A stretch of DNA of 64,000 nt, taken from the NCBI RefSeq assembly GCF_014649835.1, contig NZ_BMTU01000001.1:62001-126000 (forward strand), given 5' to 3'. Made by a program: the position numbers and the translations under genes. Below the pieces are notes generated by a model, which was not told where the DNA came from, did not search any database, and saw only the letters and a program-made list of their open reading frames with translations. The DNA comes from Streptomyces pilosus. GTDB lineage: Bacteria; Actinomycetota; Actinomycetes; Streptomycetales; Streptomycetaceae. Below, one piece after another: positions 46,635-54,871 of the stretch; the stretch's first letter is position 1; the number at the start of each line of letters is the position of its first letter.

Positions 46635-47563
46635 TTCTCGCCTCCGAACTTGCTCAGCCGCAGGTAGACCATCGAGCAGAAGAGCAGGATCACGAACGCC
46701 ACCGTCGTCAGGGCCGACGCGTAGCCGAAGTCATGGGCGTCGACGGACGTGTTGGCGATGTAGAGCGGCAGGGTGGTGGTCTCGCCCGCCGGTCCGCCGC
46801 CGGTCAGCGTGTAGAGCAGGTCGACGTTGTTGAACTCCCACACCGCGCGCAGCAGCGTGGACAGGATGATGGCGTCCTTCAGGTGGGGCAGGGTGATGTG
46901 GATGAACTGCTTGAAGCGGCTGGCCCCGTCGACCTCGGCGGCCTCGTACAGGTCCTTGGAGACGGACTGGAGGTCGGCGAGGATGAGGATCGCGAAGAAG
47001 GGGACACCGCGCCACAGGTCGGCGACGACCACCGCGGGGAAGACGGTGGAGGTGTCGGACAGCCAGCTCACGCCGTAGTCGCCGATTCCCATGTCCGCGA
47101 GGTAACGGGTGATGCCGGTCTGGGAGTTGTAGAGCAGTACCCAGATCGCGGAGGTCAGCACGCCGGAGACGGCCCACGGTGAGAAGACCAGGGCGCGGCC
47201 GAGGGCCCGCCCGGCGAAGGTCTGGTTGACGATCAGGGCGAGGGCGAGGCCGAACAGCAGTTGCAGGCCGACCTCGACGAACACCCACTTGGTGCTGAAG
47301 ACGAGGGTGTCCCAGAACAGCGGGTCCTCGGTGAAGATGCGGGTGAAGTTCTCGAAGCCCGCGAAGCCGTTCCGCCAGGGCTTGGTGGGGTTGTAGTCCT
47401 GCAGGCTGTAGTAGAAGACGCTGAGGACCGGGTAGGCGATGAACCCCAGCATGAGCAGGGCGGCCGGCGCGATCAGCAGGTAGGGGAGCCTGCGGGGCGT
47501 GGCGGAGGCACGGCGCCGCCGGGGTGGCGTGGGCGGTTTCGCCACGGCTGCGGCTTGGGCCAT
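46631..47563 (-). CDS. Sugar ABC importer permease, MalF type
   Basis: This 310-residue membrane protein has six predicted helices and the EAA loop YEAAEVDGASRFKQFIHITL. It is the first gene of a six-gene overlapping operon ending at 40816. The ATG at 47563 follows GGAGAA. A LacI-type palindrome lies 57-68 bases upstream. Confidence 0.94.
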   Translation of the reverse strand: MAQAAAVAKPPTPPRRRRASATPRRLPYLLIAPAALLMLGFIAYPVLSVFYYSLQDYNPTKPWRNGFAGFENFTRIFTEDPLFWDTLVFSTKWVFVEVGLQLLFGLALALIVNQTFAGRALGRALVFSPWAVSGVLTSAIWVLLYNSQTGITRYLADMGIGDYGVSWLSDTSTVFPAVVVADLWRGVPFFAILILADLQSVSKDLYEAAEVDGASRFKQFIHITLPHLKDAIILSTLLRAVWEFNNVDLLYTLTGGGPAGETTTLPLYIANTSVDAHDFGYASALTTVAFVILLFCSMVYLRLSKFGGEK

Positions 47564-47619
47564 GACTGTTCTCCGTTTCTCGGGACGTGCTGTGCGGTGC
47601 GTGAGCCGATGAGCTGGGA

Positions 47620-47631
47620 GGAAGCGCTTTC
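47620..47631. promoter_or_regulatory. LacI-family type operator upstream of the sugar importer
   Basis: GGAAGCGCTTTC is a near-perfect dyad on the AGCGCT core used by LacI/CcpA/CebR-type repressors. It sits just upstream of the MalF-type permease gene. No LacI-family gene is in the window. Confidence 0.6.
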
Positions 47632-47667
47632 TTCGTAGGTGTGCGGGGGCCGTGCGGGCGCGGCGGG

Positions 47668-49389
47668 TCAGCCCGCGTAGGGGTCCTGGACGGTGCCCGG
47701 CCGGGCGAGGAACTCGAAGTCGCAGCCGGTGTCGGCCTGGGTGATCTGCTCGTCGTACAGGGCGCCGTAGCCGCGCTCGTGGCGGGCGGGCGGCGGCGTC
47801 CACTGCGCCCTGCGGCGCTGGAGCTCGTCGTCGTCGACCTCGAGCCGGAGCACGCGGTTGTCGACGTCGAGGGTGATCGAGTCACCGGTGCGCACCAGGG
47901 CCAGCGGCCCGCCGACGTGCGACTCGGGGGCGATGTGCAGCACGCACGCGCCGTAACTCGTCCCGCTCATGCGGGCGTCGGAGATCCGCACCATGTCCCG
48001 GACGCCCTGCTTGAGCAGGTGGTCGGGGAGCGGCAGCATCCCGTACTCGGGCATGCCCGGGCCGCCTCTGGGGCCGGAGCCCCGCAGCACCAGCACGCTG
48101 TCCGCGGTGATGTCCAGGGAGGGGTCGTTGATGGTCCGCTGCATCTGCCGGTAGTCGTCGAAGACGACGGCCCGGCCGGTGTGCCGGAGCAGGTGCGGTT
48201 CGGCGGCGATGTGCTTGATGACGGCGCCGTCCGGGCAGAGGTTGCCGCGCAGGACGGCGACTCCGCCCTCGGGGGCGACCGGGTTGTCGCGGGTGCGGAT
48301 GACGTCGTCGTCGTGCACCTGCGCGCCGGCGATCTGCTCGCGCAGGGTGTCGTGGCAGACGGTGGGCCGGTCCAGGTGGAGCAGGTCGGGGATGCGGGAG
48401 AGGAAGCCGGGCAGGCCGCCCGCGAAGTGGAAGTCCTCCATCAGGTACTTCTCGCCGCCGGGGCGGACGTTGGCGAGGACCGGGACGGTGCGGGCGACGC
48501 GGTCGAAGTCGTCCAGGGTGAGCTTCACCCCGGCGCGTCCGGCCATGGCGATCAGATGGATCACGGCGTTGGTGGACCCGCCGAGTCCGAGGACGGTGGT
48601 GACCGCGTCCTCGAAGGCGTCGGCGGTGAGGATGTCGCTCAGCTTCCGGTCCTTGTGGACCAGGTCGACCACGGTCATGCCGGCCCTGGCGGCCATCCGG
48701 TCGTGTCCGGAGTCGACGGCCGGGATGCTGGAGGCGCCCGGCACGGTGACGCCGAGTGCCTCGGCGGCGGCGGTCAGGGTGGAGGCCGTGCCCATCGTCA
48801 TGCAGTGGCCGGGCGAGCGGGCCAGGCCGCTCTCCAGTTCCTGCATCTCGCAGTCGCCGATGACACCGGCCCGCTTGTCGTCCCAGTACTTCCACATGTC
48901 GGTGCCGGAACCGAGCGTCTCCCCGCGCCAGTGCCCGGGCAGCATGGGTCCGGCCGGCACGAACACGGTGGGCAGGTCGGCGCTGGCGGCGCCCATCAGC
49001 AGCGCCGGGGTGGACTTGTCGCAGCCGCCCATCAGCACGGCCCCGTCGACCGGGTAGGACCGCAGCAGTTCCTCGGTCTCCAGGGAGAGGAGGTTGCGGT
49101 AGAGCATGGGGGTCGGCTTCTGGAAGGTCTCGCTGAGGGTGGAGACCGGGAATTCGAGAGGGAAGCCGCCGGCCTGCCACACGCCCCGCTTGACGGCCTG
49201 CGCCCGGTCGCGCAGGTGGACGTGGCAGGGGTTGATGTCGGACCAGGTGTTGAGGATCGCGATGACGGGCTTGCCCAGGTGCTCCTCGGGCAGGTAGCCG
49301 AGCTGACGGGTGCGGGCGCGGTGGCTGAAGGAGCGCAGTCCGTCGGTGCCGTACCACTGGTGGCTGCGGAGCTGTTCGGGGGACTTCAT
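47668..49389 (-). CDS. IlvD/Edd-family sugar-acid dehydratase
   Basis: This 573-residue Fe-S dehydratase has iron-sulfur Cys ligands in LMGGCDKSTPALLMG, GDCEMQELESG and the AMAGRAGVKLT/RISDARMSGTSYG regions. The length and the ARPGTVQDPYAG end fit L-arabinonate/D-xylonate/galactonate dehydratases rather than IlvD proper. It should produce a 2-keto-3-deoxy sugar acid for the adjacent DHDPS-family aldolase, whose stop its ATG overlaps. Substrate not determined; it could conceivably supply the dehydration step missing from the uronate route. Confidence 0.88.
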   Translation of the reverse strand: MKSPEQLRSHQWYGTDGLRSFSHRARTRQLGYLPEEHLGKPVIAILNTWSDINPCHVHLRDRAQAVKRGVWQAGGFPLEFPVSTLSETFQKPTPMLYRNLLSLETEELLRSYPVDGAVLMGGCDKSTPALLMGAASADLPTVFVPAGPMLPGHWRGETLGSGTDMWKYWDDKRAGVIGDCEMQELESGLARSPGHCMTMGTASTLTAAAEALGVTVPGASSIPAVDSGHDRMAARAGMTVVDLVHKDRKLSDILTADAFEDAVTTVLGLGGSTNAVIHLIAMAGRAGVKLTLDDFDRVARTVPVLANVRPGGEKYLMEDFHFAGGLPGFLSRIPDLLHLDRPTVCHDTLREQIAGAQVHDDDVIRTRDNPVAPEGGVAVLRGNLCPDGAVIKHIAAEPHLLRHTGRAVVFDDYRQMQRTINDPSLDITADSVLVLRGSGPRGGPGMPEYGMLPLPDHLLKQGVRDMVRISDARMSGTSYGACVLHIAPESHVGGPLALVRTGDSITLDVDNRVLRLEVDDDELQRRRAQWTPPPARHERGYGALYDEQITQADTGCDFEFLARPGTVQDPYAG

Positions 49390-50294
49390 ATGGACCATCC
49401 GGCGGCGATGGAGGCGACTTCGGCGCGCTCGTTCTCGGGCAGCGGCTTGCTCGGCGGGCGGACCTCCCGGCGGCACAGGCCGAGGGAGGCGAGGGCCTCC
49501 TTGACGACGGTGACGTTGTTGGCGGAGCCGTTGGCGGCGCGCAGCTCCTCGAAGCGCCGGATTTGCTCCCACACCTTCATCGCGGTCGGGTAGTCGCCGG
49601 AACGCAGCGCCTCGATCATGTTCAGCGAGACGGACGGGGCGACGTTGACCAGGCCGGAGGTGAAGCCGGTGGCGCCGGCCGAGAAGTAGGAGGGGGCGTA
49701 CGGCTCGGCGAGCCCCGCCACCCACACGAACCGTTCCAGTCCCGCGTCCCGGGCGAACGCGGCGAACCGCGCGGCGTCCGGCACGGCGTACTTCACACCG
49801 ATGACGTTGGGGCAGGTGTCGGCGAGTTCGGCGAGGCGGGCGCCGGTGAGCTGGGCGTTGCGGATGTAGGGGACGACGCCCAGACCGGGCACCGCCTCGG
49901 CGATGGCACGGTGGTAGTCGACCCAGCCGCTCTGGGAGACGTAGGGGTGGACGGGCTGGTGCACCATCACCATCTGCGCGCCGAGGTCCCGCGCGTGCCG
50001 CGCGGAGTCGATGGCGGTGGGCACGTCGTGGCCGACTCCCACCAGGACCGCCGAGCGGCCGCCGGCCTCCTCGATGGTCAGCTCGGTGACCAGGCGGCGC
50101 TCGTCGGGGGTGAGGGCGTAGAACTCTCCGGTGTTGCCGTTGGGGGTGAGGGTGGTGATGCCACCGTCGAGGAGACGACGCAGCAGGGCCCGGTAGGTGC
50201 CTGGGTCGACGGAGCCGTCCTCGGCGAACGGGGTCACCGGGATCGCCACCACGTCGGCCAGGGCCGCCCGCTGGGTCTCGAACGTCGTTGTCAT
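49386..50294 (-). CDS. DHDPS-family class I aldolase/dehydratase for 2-keto-3-deoxy sugar acids
   Basis: This 302-residue TIM barrel has the Schiff-base Lys in VIGVKYAVPD, the catalytic Tyr in GVVPYIRNA and the substrate loop NGNTGEFYAL. The family cleaves or dehydrates 2-keto-3-deoxy acids or condenses pyruvate. Its partner dehydratase immediately downstream suggests a sugar-acid pathway. It overlaps the GntR stop by 4 bases. Confidence 0.9.
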   Translation of the reverse strand: MTTTFETQRAALADVVAIPVTPFAEDGSVDPGTYRALLRRLLDGGITTLTPNGNTGEFYALTPDERRLVTELTIEEAGGRSAVLVGVGHDVPTAIDSARHARDLGAQMVMVHQPVHPYVSQSGWVDYHRAIAEAVPGLGVVPYIRNAQLTGARLAELADTCPNVIGVKYAVPDAARFAAFARDAGLERFVWVAGLAEPYAPSYFSAGATGFTSGLVNVAPSVSLNMIEALRSGDYPTAMKVWEQIRRFEELRAANGSANNVTVVKEALASLGLCRREVRPPSKPLPENERAEVASIAAGWSI

Positions 50295-50971
50295 GCCTGA
50301 CCGTCCTCTTTCTGGGCTTCCGGGGCCGCCTCGAACTCCGCTTCGGGGAAGGCCCGTCGCACGAACGACGCGATGTGCGAGTGCAGGGCGCGTGCCGCGC
50401 CGTCCGCGTCCCCGCCGAGCGCGAGACGCAGGATCTCCCGGTGCTCGCTGGCCTCCCGCTCCCAGGAGGGGTCGGCGGCCCAGGCGACGGCGGAGACCAG
50501 AGCGGCCTGGTCACGGACCTCGTCGAGCATCCGGCCGAGCAGCGGGTTGCCGCACGGCACGTAGAGGGCGCGGTGGAACTCGCGGTTGGCCAGGGAGCGT
50601 TCCGCGGTGTCCGTGGCCTCGTCGGCCCGGGTCAGCGCGGCACGTGCGGCGTCGAGGGAGGCCCCGCGGCGCACCGCGCGCTTCAGCGCCTCGGGTTCGA
50701 GGAGCAGTCGCACGTCGTAGACCTCGCGCGCCATGTCCGCGTCGACCATGCGCACCGTGACGCCCTTGTACTGGCTCATCACGACCAGACCCGTGCCGGC
50801 CAGGGTCTTGAGCGCCTCGCGCACCGGGGTCTTGGACACCCCGAACTGTGCGGCGAGGTCGGTCTCGACCAGGGCCTGGCCCGGCGTGAACAGGCCGGTG
50901 AGGATGCGGCGTTTGATCTCCTCCAGCACGAACTGCGTGCGTGAGGGGATCGGCGTGGGCACAGAGGTCAT
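50291..50971 (-). CDS. GntR-family (FadR/FCD) transcriptional regulator
   Basis: This 226-residue protein has an N-terminal winged helix (LVETDLAAQFGVSKTPVREA) and an FCD effector domain with metal/ligand residues in DVRLLLEP, LANREFHRALY and SEHREILRLAL. It heads the regulator-aldolase-dehydratase operon and likely represses it in response to a sugar acid. Candidate operators lie just upstream. Confidence 0.93.
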   Translation of the reverse strand: MTSVPTPIPSRTQFVLEEIKRRILTGLFTPGQALVETDLAAQFGVSKTPVREALKTLAGTGLVVMSQYKGVTVRMVDADMAREVYDVRLLLEPEALKRAVRRGASLDAARAALTRADEATDTAERSLANREFHRALYVPCGNPLLGRMLDEVRDQAALVSAVAWAADPSWEREASEHREILRLALGGDADGAARALHSHIASFVRRAFPEAEFEAAPEAQKEDGQA

Positions 50972-51016
50972 GCGCGCCTCTCGGATCTCGCGGGATCAGA
51001 TCTCGCGTATCGCGTC

Positions 51017-51039
51017 TCATATATGACGTACGAAGTACG
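51017..51039. promoter_or_regulatory. Palindromes upstream of the GntR gene
   Basis: TCATATATGA (51017-51026) is a perfect 10-bp palindrome; CGTAC-GAA-GTACG (51027-51039) follows directly. Both are 46-68 bases upstream of the GntR ATG and are candidate autoregulatory operators. Confidence 0.5.
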
Positions 51040-51258
51040 ACGCGGATGACCGTAGGAGCGGGCCGAGAGTTTCGTCAATGCTTCTGACAAAGGAACTTGT
51101 CGTTGCCTCACGCGGTGCCGGCGCGGCCCTCCCGGGCGGGGGACACGGCCCCGCCGGCGGAGTCACGGCCCGGCGGCAGCGGTCCCGGGCGCGAGGTGGA
51201 CGTGTTCGCTGTCGCGACGGGAACCGGTGCCGGGCGCGCGGAGGAAGAGGGCTCGGGC

Positions 51259-51425
51259 GGTGACGGCGCGGGCCCGGGCGGTGACGGGCGCGGGTGGTGA
51301 CGGCGCGGGCCCGGCGCGGGCGCGGGTGGTGACGGCGCGGGCCCGGCGCGGGCTCGGGCGGTGACGGCGCGGGCCCGGGTGCGGGCTGGGGCGGTGACGG
51401 CGCGGGCCCGGGTGCGGGCGGCTCG
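51259..51425 (+). repeat. GC-rich minisatellite, 32-33 bp unit
   Basis: The core GGTGACGGCGCGGGCCC starts at 51259, 51296, 51328, 51360 and 51393, with a shortened variant at 51280. The last four are 32, 32 and 33 bases apart. The unit length is not a multiple of three, arguing against coding. Confidence 0.85.
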
Positions 51426-51588
51426 GGGGCCACCCGCACCGGGCCGGGCAGGGGATCGCTCAGGCGCCGGCGCGGAGCCCCGGGCTCGACCTCCGCGGAC
51501 GGGCCCGGACGGTGCCGGTCCGTACGGGCACTCGTGTGCCGCCGCAATGCGGTGAACGCCCCGGATCCCCGCACCGGGGTCGTGCGGC

Positions 51589-51614
51589 GGAGGCCCGGAC
51601 GGCTCCGGGCCTCC
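51589..51614. terminator. Terminator after the TIGR03086 gene
   Basis: Perfect 11-bp arms GGAGGCCCGGA (51589-51599) and TCCGGGCCTCC (51604-51614) with a 4-base loop, 28 bases downstream of the minus-strand gene's stop. Confidence 0.88.
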
Positions 51615-51641
51615 TCGTGGCCCGTGTCCACGGGCGCCTCG

Positions 51642-52235
51642 TCACGCGGGCCGGGTCCAGCCCGGGTCCCGGCCGCTGAGGCCGACCGCCCGGTCCAGGA
51701 GCGGGGCGCCGGACGGGACGGGGACGACGGGGCCGAAGATGCCGTCGCCCCGCTCGCCCTCCTGGGCGGCGACCAGGAGGAAGGCGTGCGCGGCCTCCAG
51801 CGCGGCCGGATCGGGGGTGTACGGCTGTCCGGTGGCGCGGGCCAGGTCCCAGCCGTGGACGACCAGTTCGTCGGCGGCGATCGCACCGGTGACCCCGCCC
51901 GGCAGGTCCACTCCCCCCGCGCGGGTCATGCCGGTCCAGGCGGCGGGGTCGCGCCACGCCCCGGCGAGCTCGTCGAGCACCTTGGGCAAATCCTCCCGCC
52001 AGCCGGGACCGAGGTCCGGCAGGGCGGCGTCCGGGCTGGTGTCGGTGGTGACGCCGAGGTCCTTGCGACCGGCGTCGCGGAAGGCGACGGCCAGGCCGAG
52101 GAGGTGGCCCAGCAGGTGGCGCACGGCGTAGCGCGGACACGGTGTCGGGTCCGCCAGCTGCGCGTCGGTGACGGCCTCGGCGAGACGCGCCACGACGAGG
52201 GTCTGCGGTCCGAGGTCGAGCGTGGTGTCGGTCAT
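51642..52235 (-). CDS. TIGR03086-family metal-binding protein (DinB/MDMPI-like)
   Basis: This 197-residue four-helix-bundle protein has the mycothiol-dependent maleylpyruvate isomerase-type N-terminus (LADPTPCPRYAVRHLLGHLL) and the conserved ELVVHGWDLARATGQ with metal-ligand His. The family is common in Streptomyces and may use mycothiol; substrate unknown. It is divergent from the MFS gene. Confidence 0.85.
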   Translation of the reverse strand: MTDTTLDLGPQTLVVARLAEAVTDAQLADPTPCPRYAVRHLLGHLLGLAVAFRDAGRKDLGVTTDTSPDAALPDLGPGWREDLPKVLDELAGAWRDPAAWTGMTRAGGVDLPGGVTGAIAADELVVHGWDLARATGQPYTPDPAALEAAHAFLLVAAQEGERGDGIFGPVVPVPSGAPLLDRAVGLSGRDPGWTRPA

Positions 52236-52387
52236 GGCCTGCTCCCGGGAGACGGTGGTGTGCCACAGGGATGACCGGCCCCGGTGGCGGAACTCATCGG
52301 CCGCCGCGCGCGCTCTTCGTCCCGCGCCCCGCGTCTAGGGCATCTGCCCGATGCCGTCGCCCCGCCCCGGCACCACCATGGACAGGC

Positions 52388-53632
52388 ATGACGACGACGG
52401 CATGGACGGCGGTCCGCGTGGTGCGGGACCGCAACGCGGGCCTGTACCTCACCGCGGTGGTGATCTCCGGCTTCGGCACCTCCGCGCTGTGGCTGGCCTC
52501 CGGGGTGTGGGTCAAGGACCTCACCGGGTCGGACGGGCTCGCCGCCCTGTGCCTGCTGGCGATGTGGGCGCCGACCCTGGCCGGTCCGCTGCTGGGGACG
52601 CTCGCGGACCGGACGCGCCGCAGGCCGCTGCTGATCGGTACGAGCCTGCTCGTGGCGGGGCTGCTGCTCACCCTGGGCGGTGTCGACGCGCCGGACCGGC
52701 TGTGGCTGCTGTACGCGGTGCTGTTCGTGTACGGGGCGGCGGGCGTCGTCCACGACGCGGCGGAGTCGGCGCTGATCGCCACCGCGGTGGACCGCTCCCT
52801 GCTCGGTGACTTCAACGGGCTGCGGACGACCGCGAACGAGGGCATGAAGCTGCTGGCCCCGCTCGCGGGCGCGGCCCTGTACACGGCGTACGGCGGGGCG
52901 GCCGTCGCCTGTCTGGACGCGGCCACCTTCCTGCTGGCCGCGGTGGTGTACGCCCTGCTGCGGGTGCGGGAGGACAGGCCGCGGCCCCCGGCCGGCGGCC
53001 GGCGCGAGCGGACCGTCCGGGCCGTCGAGGGCGCCCGTCACCTGCGGGCGCACCCCCTGCTGCGCCCGCTCGTCCTGGCGGGCGGCGCGACGATGCTGTG
53101 CGCGGGCGTGAGCGGGGCGCTGGTCTACGCCGTGGTGGAGGACCTGGGCCGCTCCCCCGCGTACGCCGGTGTGCTGTACGCCGTGCAGGGAGCGGGTTCG
53201 GTGACGGTCGGCCTGCTCTCCGGGCCGGCGCTGCGCCGTTTCGGGACCCGGCGCTTCGCCGCCTGGGGCATCGCCCTGCTGTCCGTCGCGGTGGCGCTGC
53301 GCGCGGTGCCGGACGTCGCCCTGGCGTGGGTGTGCAGCGCGGCGATCGGGGTGGGGCTGCCCGCCGTGCTGATCGCCACGCTGACCGCCGTGCAGCGGGA
53401 GACCCCGGCGCCGCTGCTGGGCCGGGTCACCGCCACGGCCGACACCGTGGTCCTCTCCCCCAACGTCCTCGGTCTCGCGGCGGGAGCGGCGCTGGTCGAA
53501 CTCCTCGATCACCGGCTGCTGCTGGCTGCGGCCGGGGCCGCGCTCGCGGTGACGGCGGCGCTGCTGCTCCGGCGCCCGGCCCGCCCCGGGCCCACCGCCA
53601 CCGCAGGTCCGTCCGGCCCCGCCACCCCCTGA
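52388..53632 (+). CDS. MFS transporter (MFS_3/enterobactin-exporter-like)
   Basis: This 414-residue protein has 12 predicted membrane helices. The loop motif GTLADRTRRRPLLIG after helix 2 is the MFS signature. The closest group is EntS/macrolide-efflux-like exporters. The ATG at 52388 is used because the longer frame is Pro/Arg-rich leader sequence. Substrate unknown; it may export a metabolite or drug. No clear Shine-Dalgarno is seen. Confidence 0.86.
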   Translation: MTTTAWTAVRVVRDRNAGLYLTAVVISGFGTSALWLASGVWVKDLTGSDGLAALCLLAMWAPTLAGPLLGTLADRTRRRPLLIGTSLLVAGLLLTLGGVDAPDRLWLLYAVLFVYGAAGVVHDAAESALIATAVDRSLLGDFNGLRTTANEGMKLLAPLAGAALYTAYGGAAVACLDAATFLLAAVVYALLRVREDRPRPPAGGRRERTVRAVEGARHLRAHPLLRPLVLAGGATMLCAGVSGALVYAVVEDLGRSPAYAGVLYAVQGAGSVTVGLLSGPALRRFGTRRFAAWGIALLSVAVALRAVPDVALAWVCSAAIGVGLPAVLIATLTAVQRETPAPLLGRVTATADTVVLSPNVLGLAAGAALVELLDHRLLLAAAGAALAVTAALLLRRPARPGPTATAGPSGPATP

Positions 53633-53704
53633 CACGTCCCCCACAGCCGCCGCGCCCCGGCACCTCCCCGGCAACGCGCCGGTCCGGAGGCCGGCCCGCC
53701 CCGG

Positions 53705-54871
53705 TCAGAGCGCGGCGAGCCCCGCGCGCACCGCTTCCAGATCGGCGTCCGACGCCAGCCCCGCGTGGTACAGCCGGAGTTCCGTGGCGCCCAGCCGGCG
53801 GGCCTCGGTCGCGTCCGCCGCGAGGGTGGCGGGGCTGCCGCCCATGCCGGAGACGACCGTGAGGTTGGCGGCGAGGACGGCGCCCTCACGGCCCTCCCGG
53901 GCGAACGGCGTGAGCGGAGCGGCGCCCGAGGTGCAGGGCACGACCACCCCGTCGGCGACGGAGAGGATGTGCGCCGGGTCGACGCCGGCGTTGGCACCGC
54001 AGTGGTAGGACACCGGATCGGCGTGCAGGAGGACCTGGAAGCCCTCGGGGGCCGCCTGCCGTACGGCGGCGACCGCCGCCTCCTGGAGCGTGCGGGCCAC
54101 CTCCTCGCGCCACGCGCGCGTGGCGTCCGCCGTCGCCTCGCCGAGAAGCTTGCCGACGCCCGCCCAGCCCCCGTCGGAGGGCGCCCCCCGCCACACCGGT
54201 TCCAGCGCGGTGCGCACGGAGGCGGCGAGCGCGTCGGCGTCCAGGCCCCGGTCCCCGTAGCCGTCGCGGCAGACCGGGCAGAAGCACAGGGACATCAGGT
54301 ACTGCCCGGCGTCCCCGAGGCCGACGCCGGCGGTCTTGTCGTGGGCGTGCAGATGGGCCAGCCCGTACCAGCCGAGGGACTCCAGTTCGGTGCCGCGCGC
54401 CCCGGGGCGCACCGCCGCCTCCGCGGCCAGGCCGGTCAGGTAGGCGCGGGTGGCGGGCCGGGCGATGCAGGGCGCCCAGGGGTAGCGGTCGCCGTAGGCG
54501 TTGACCACGGAGGTGTCCGGATGGTCCGCGCCGAGGCGGGAGTTGTGGGCGAGCACCACCCAGGTGTGCACCTCCAGGCCGGCGTCCGCGAGCGCGGCGC
54601 CGGCCTCGCCGAAGGCGTCGCCGGGCGCCCAGTCGCCGGCCGCGTAGGGGCGCAGGGCCCGGCCGGCCCAGCGGTCCTCCCCCATCGGGTAGAGCACGGC
54701 CGCGTGCTCGGCGGTGACGATCCGGTGACGCGGGTGACGGGGCGTCAGCGCGCGGGTGGAGTGGTAGGCGGAGGCCAGCGTCACCTGTGCCGTGCCGAGC
54801 GCGGCGATCCGCGCGGGTGCCTCCGGATCCCCGATGACGTCCCAGGGGTAGACGAACGCCGACGCCTTCAC
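53705..54871 (-). CDS. Unrecognised protein coupled to KdgD, possible TIM-barrel hydrolase
   Basis: I do not recognise this 388-residue protein. It begins KASAFVYPWDVIGDPEAP, alternates beta-strand-like and helix-like stretches as a TIM barrel would, and has the Cys motif CFCPVCRDGYGDRG near residues 194-207. Other marked segments are GLAHLHAHDKTAG and LLHADPVSYHCGANAGVDP. There is no signal peptide or membrane helix. The GTG start overlaps the kdgD stop by 4 bases, so it is made together with KdgD and probably acts on a uronate-pathway compound or its glycoside. Confidence 0.75.
   Translation of the reverse strand: MKASAFVYPWDVIGDPEAPARIAALGTAQVTLASAYHSTRALTPRHPRHRIVTAEHAAVLYPMGEDRWAGRALRPYAAGDWAPGDAFGEAGAALADAGLEVHTWVVLAHNSRLGADHPDTSVVNAYGDRYPWAPCIARPATRAYLTGLAAEAAVRPGARGTELESLGWYGLAHLHAHDKTAGVGLGDAGQYLMSLCFCPVCRDGYGDRGLDADALAASVRTALEPVWRGAPSDGGWAGVGKLLGEATADATRAWREEVARTLQEAAVAAVRQAAPEGFQVLLHADPVSYHCGANAGVDPAHILSVADGVVVPCTSGAAPLTPFAREGREGAVLAANLTVVSGMGGSPATLAADATEARRLGATELRLYHAGLASDADLEAVRAGLAAL

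Larger units (their letters stand above)
50972..51641. other. 670-base intergenic region with operators, a minisatellite and a terminator
   Basis: No credible gene is seen; the open frames here are Pro/Arg-rich by composition. From left to right it holds GATCTCGCG direct repeats (50984, 50999), the palindromes at 51017-51039, a GC-rich tandem repeat (51259-51420) and a hairpin terminator (51589-51614). Confidence 0.7.

Noticed and set aside
51017..51886. Long Pro/Arg-rich open frame on the minus strand across the minisatellite
   Set aside because: It is a composition effect of GC-rich DNA, it crosses a terminator and a real gene, and the repeat unit is not a multiple of three.
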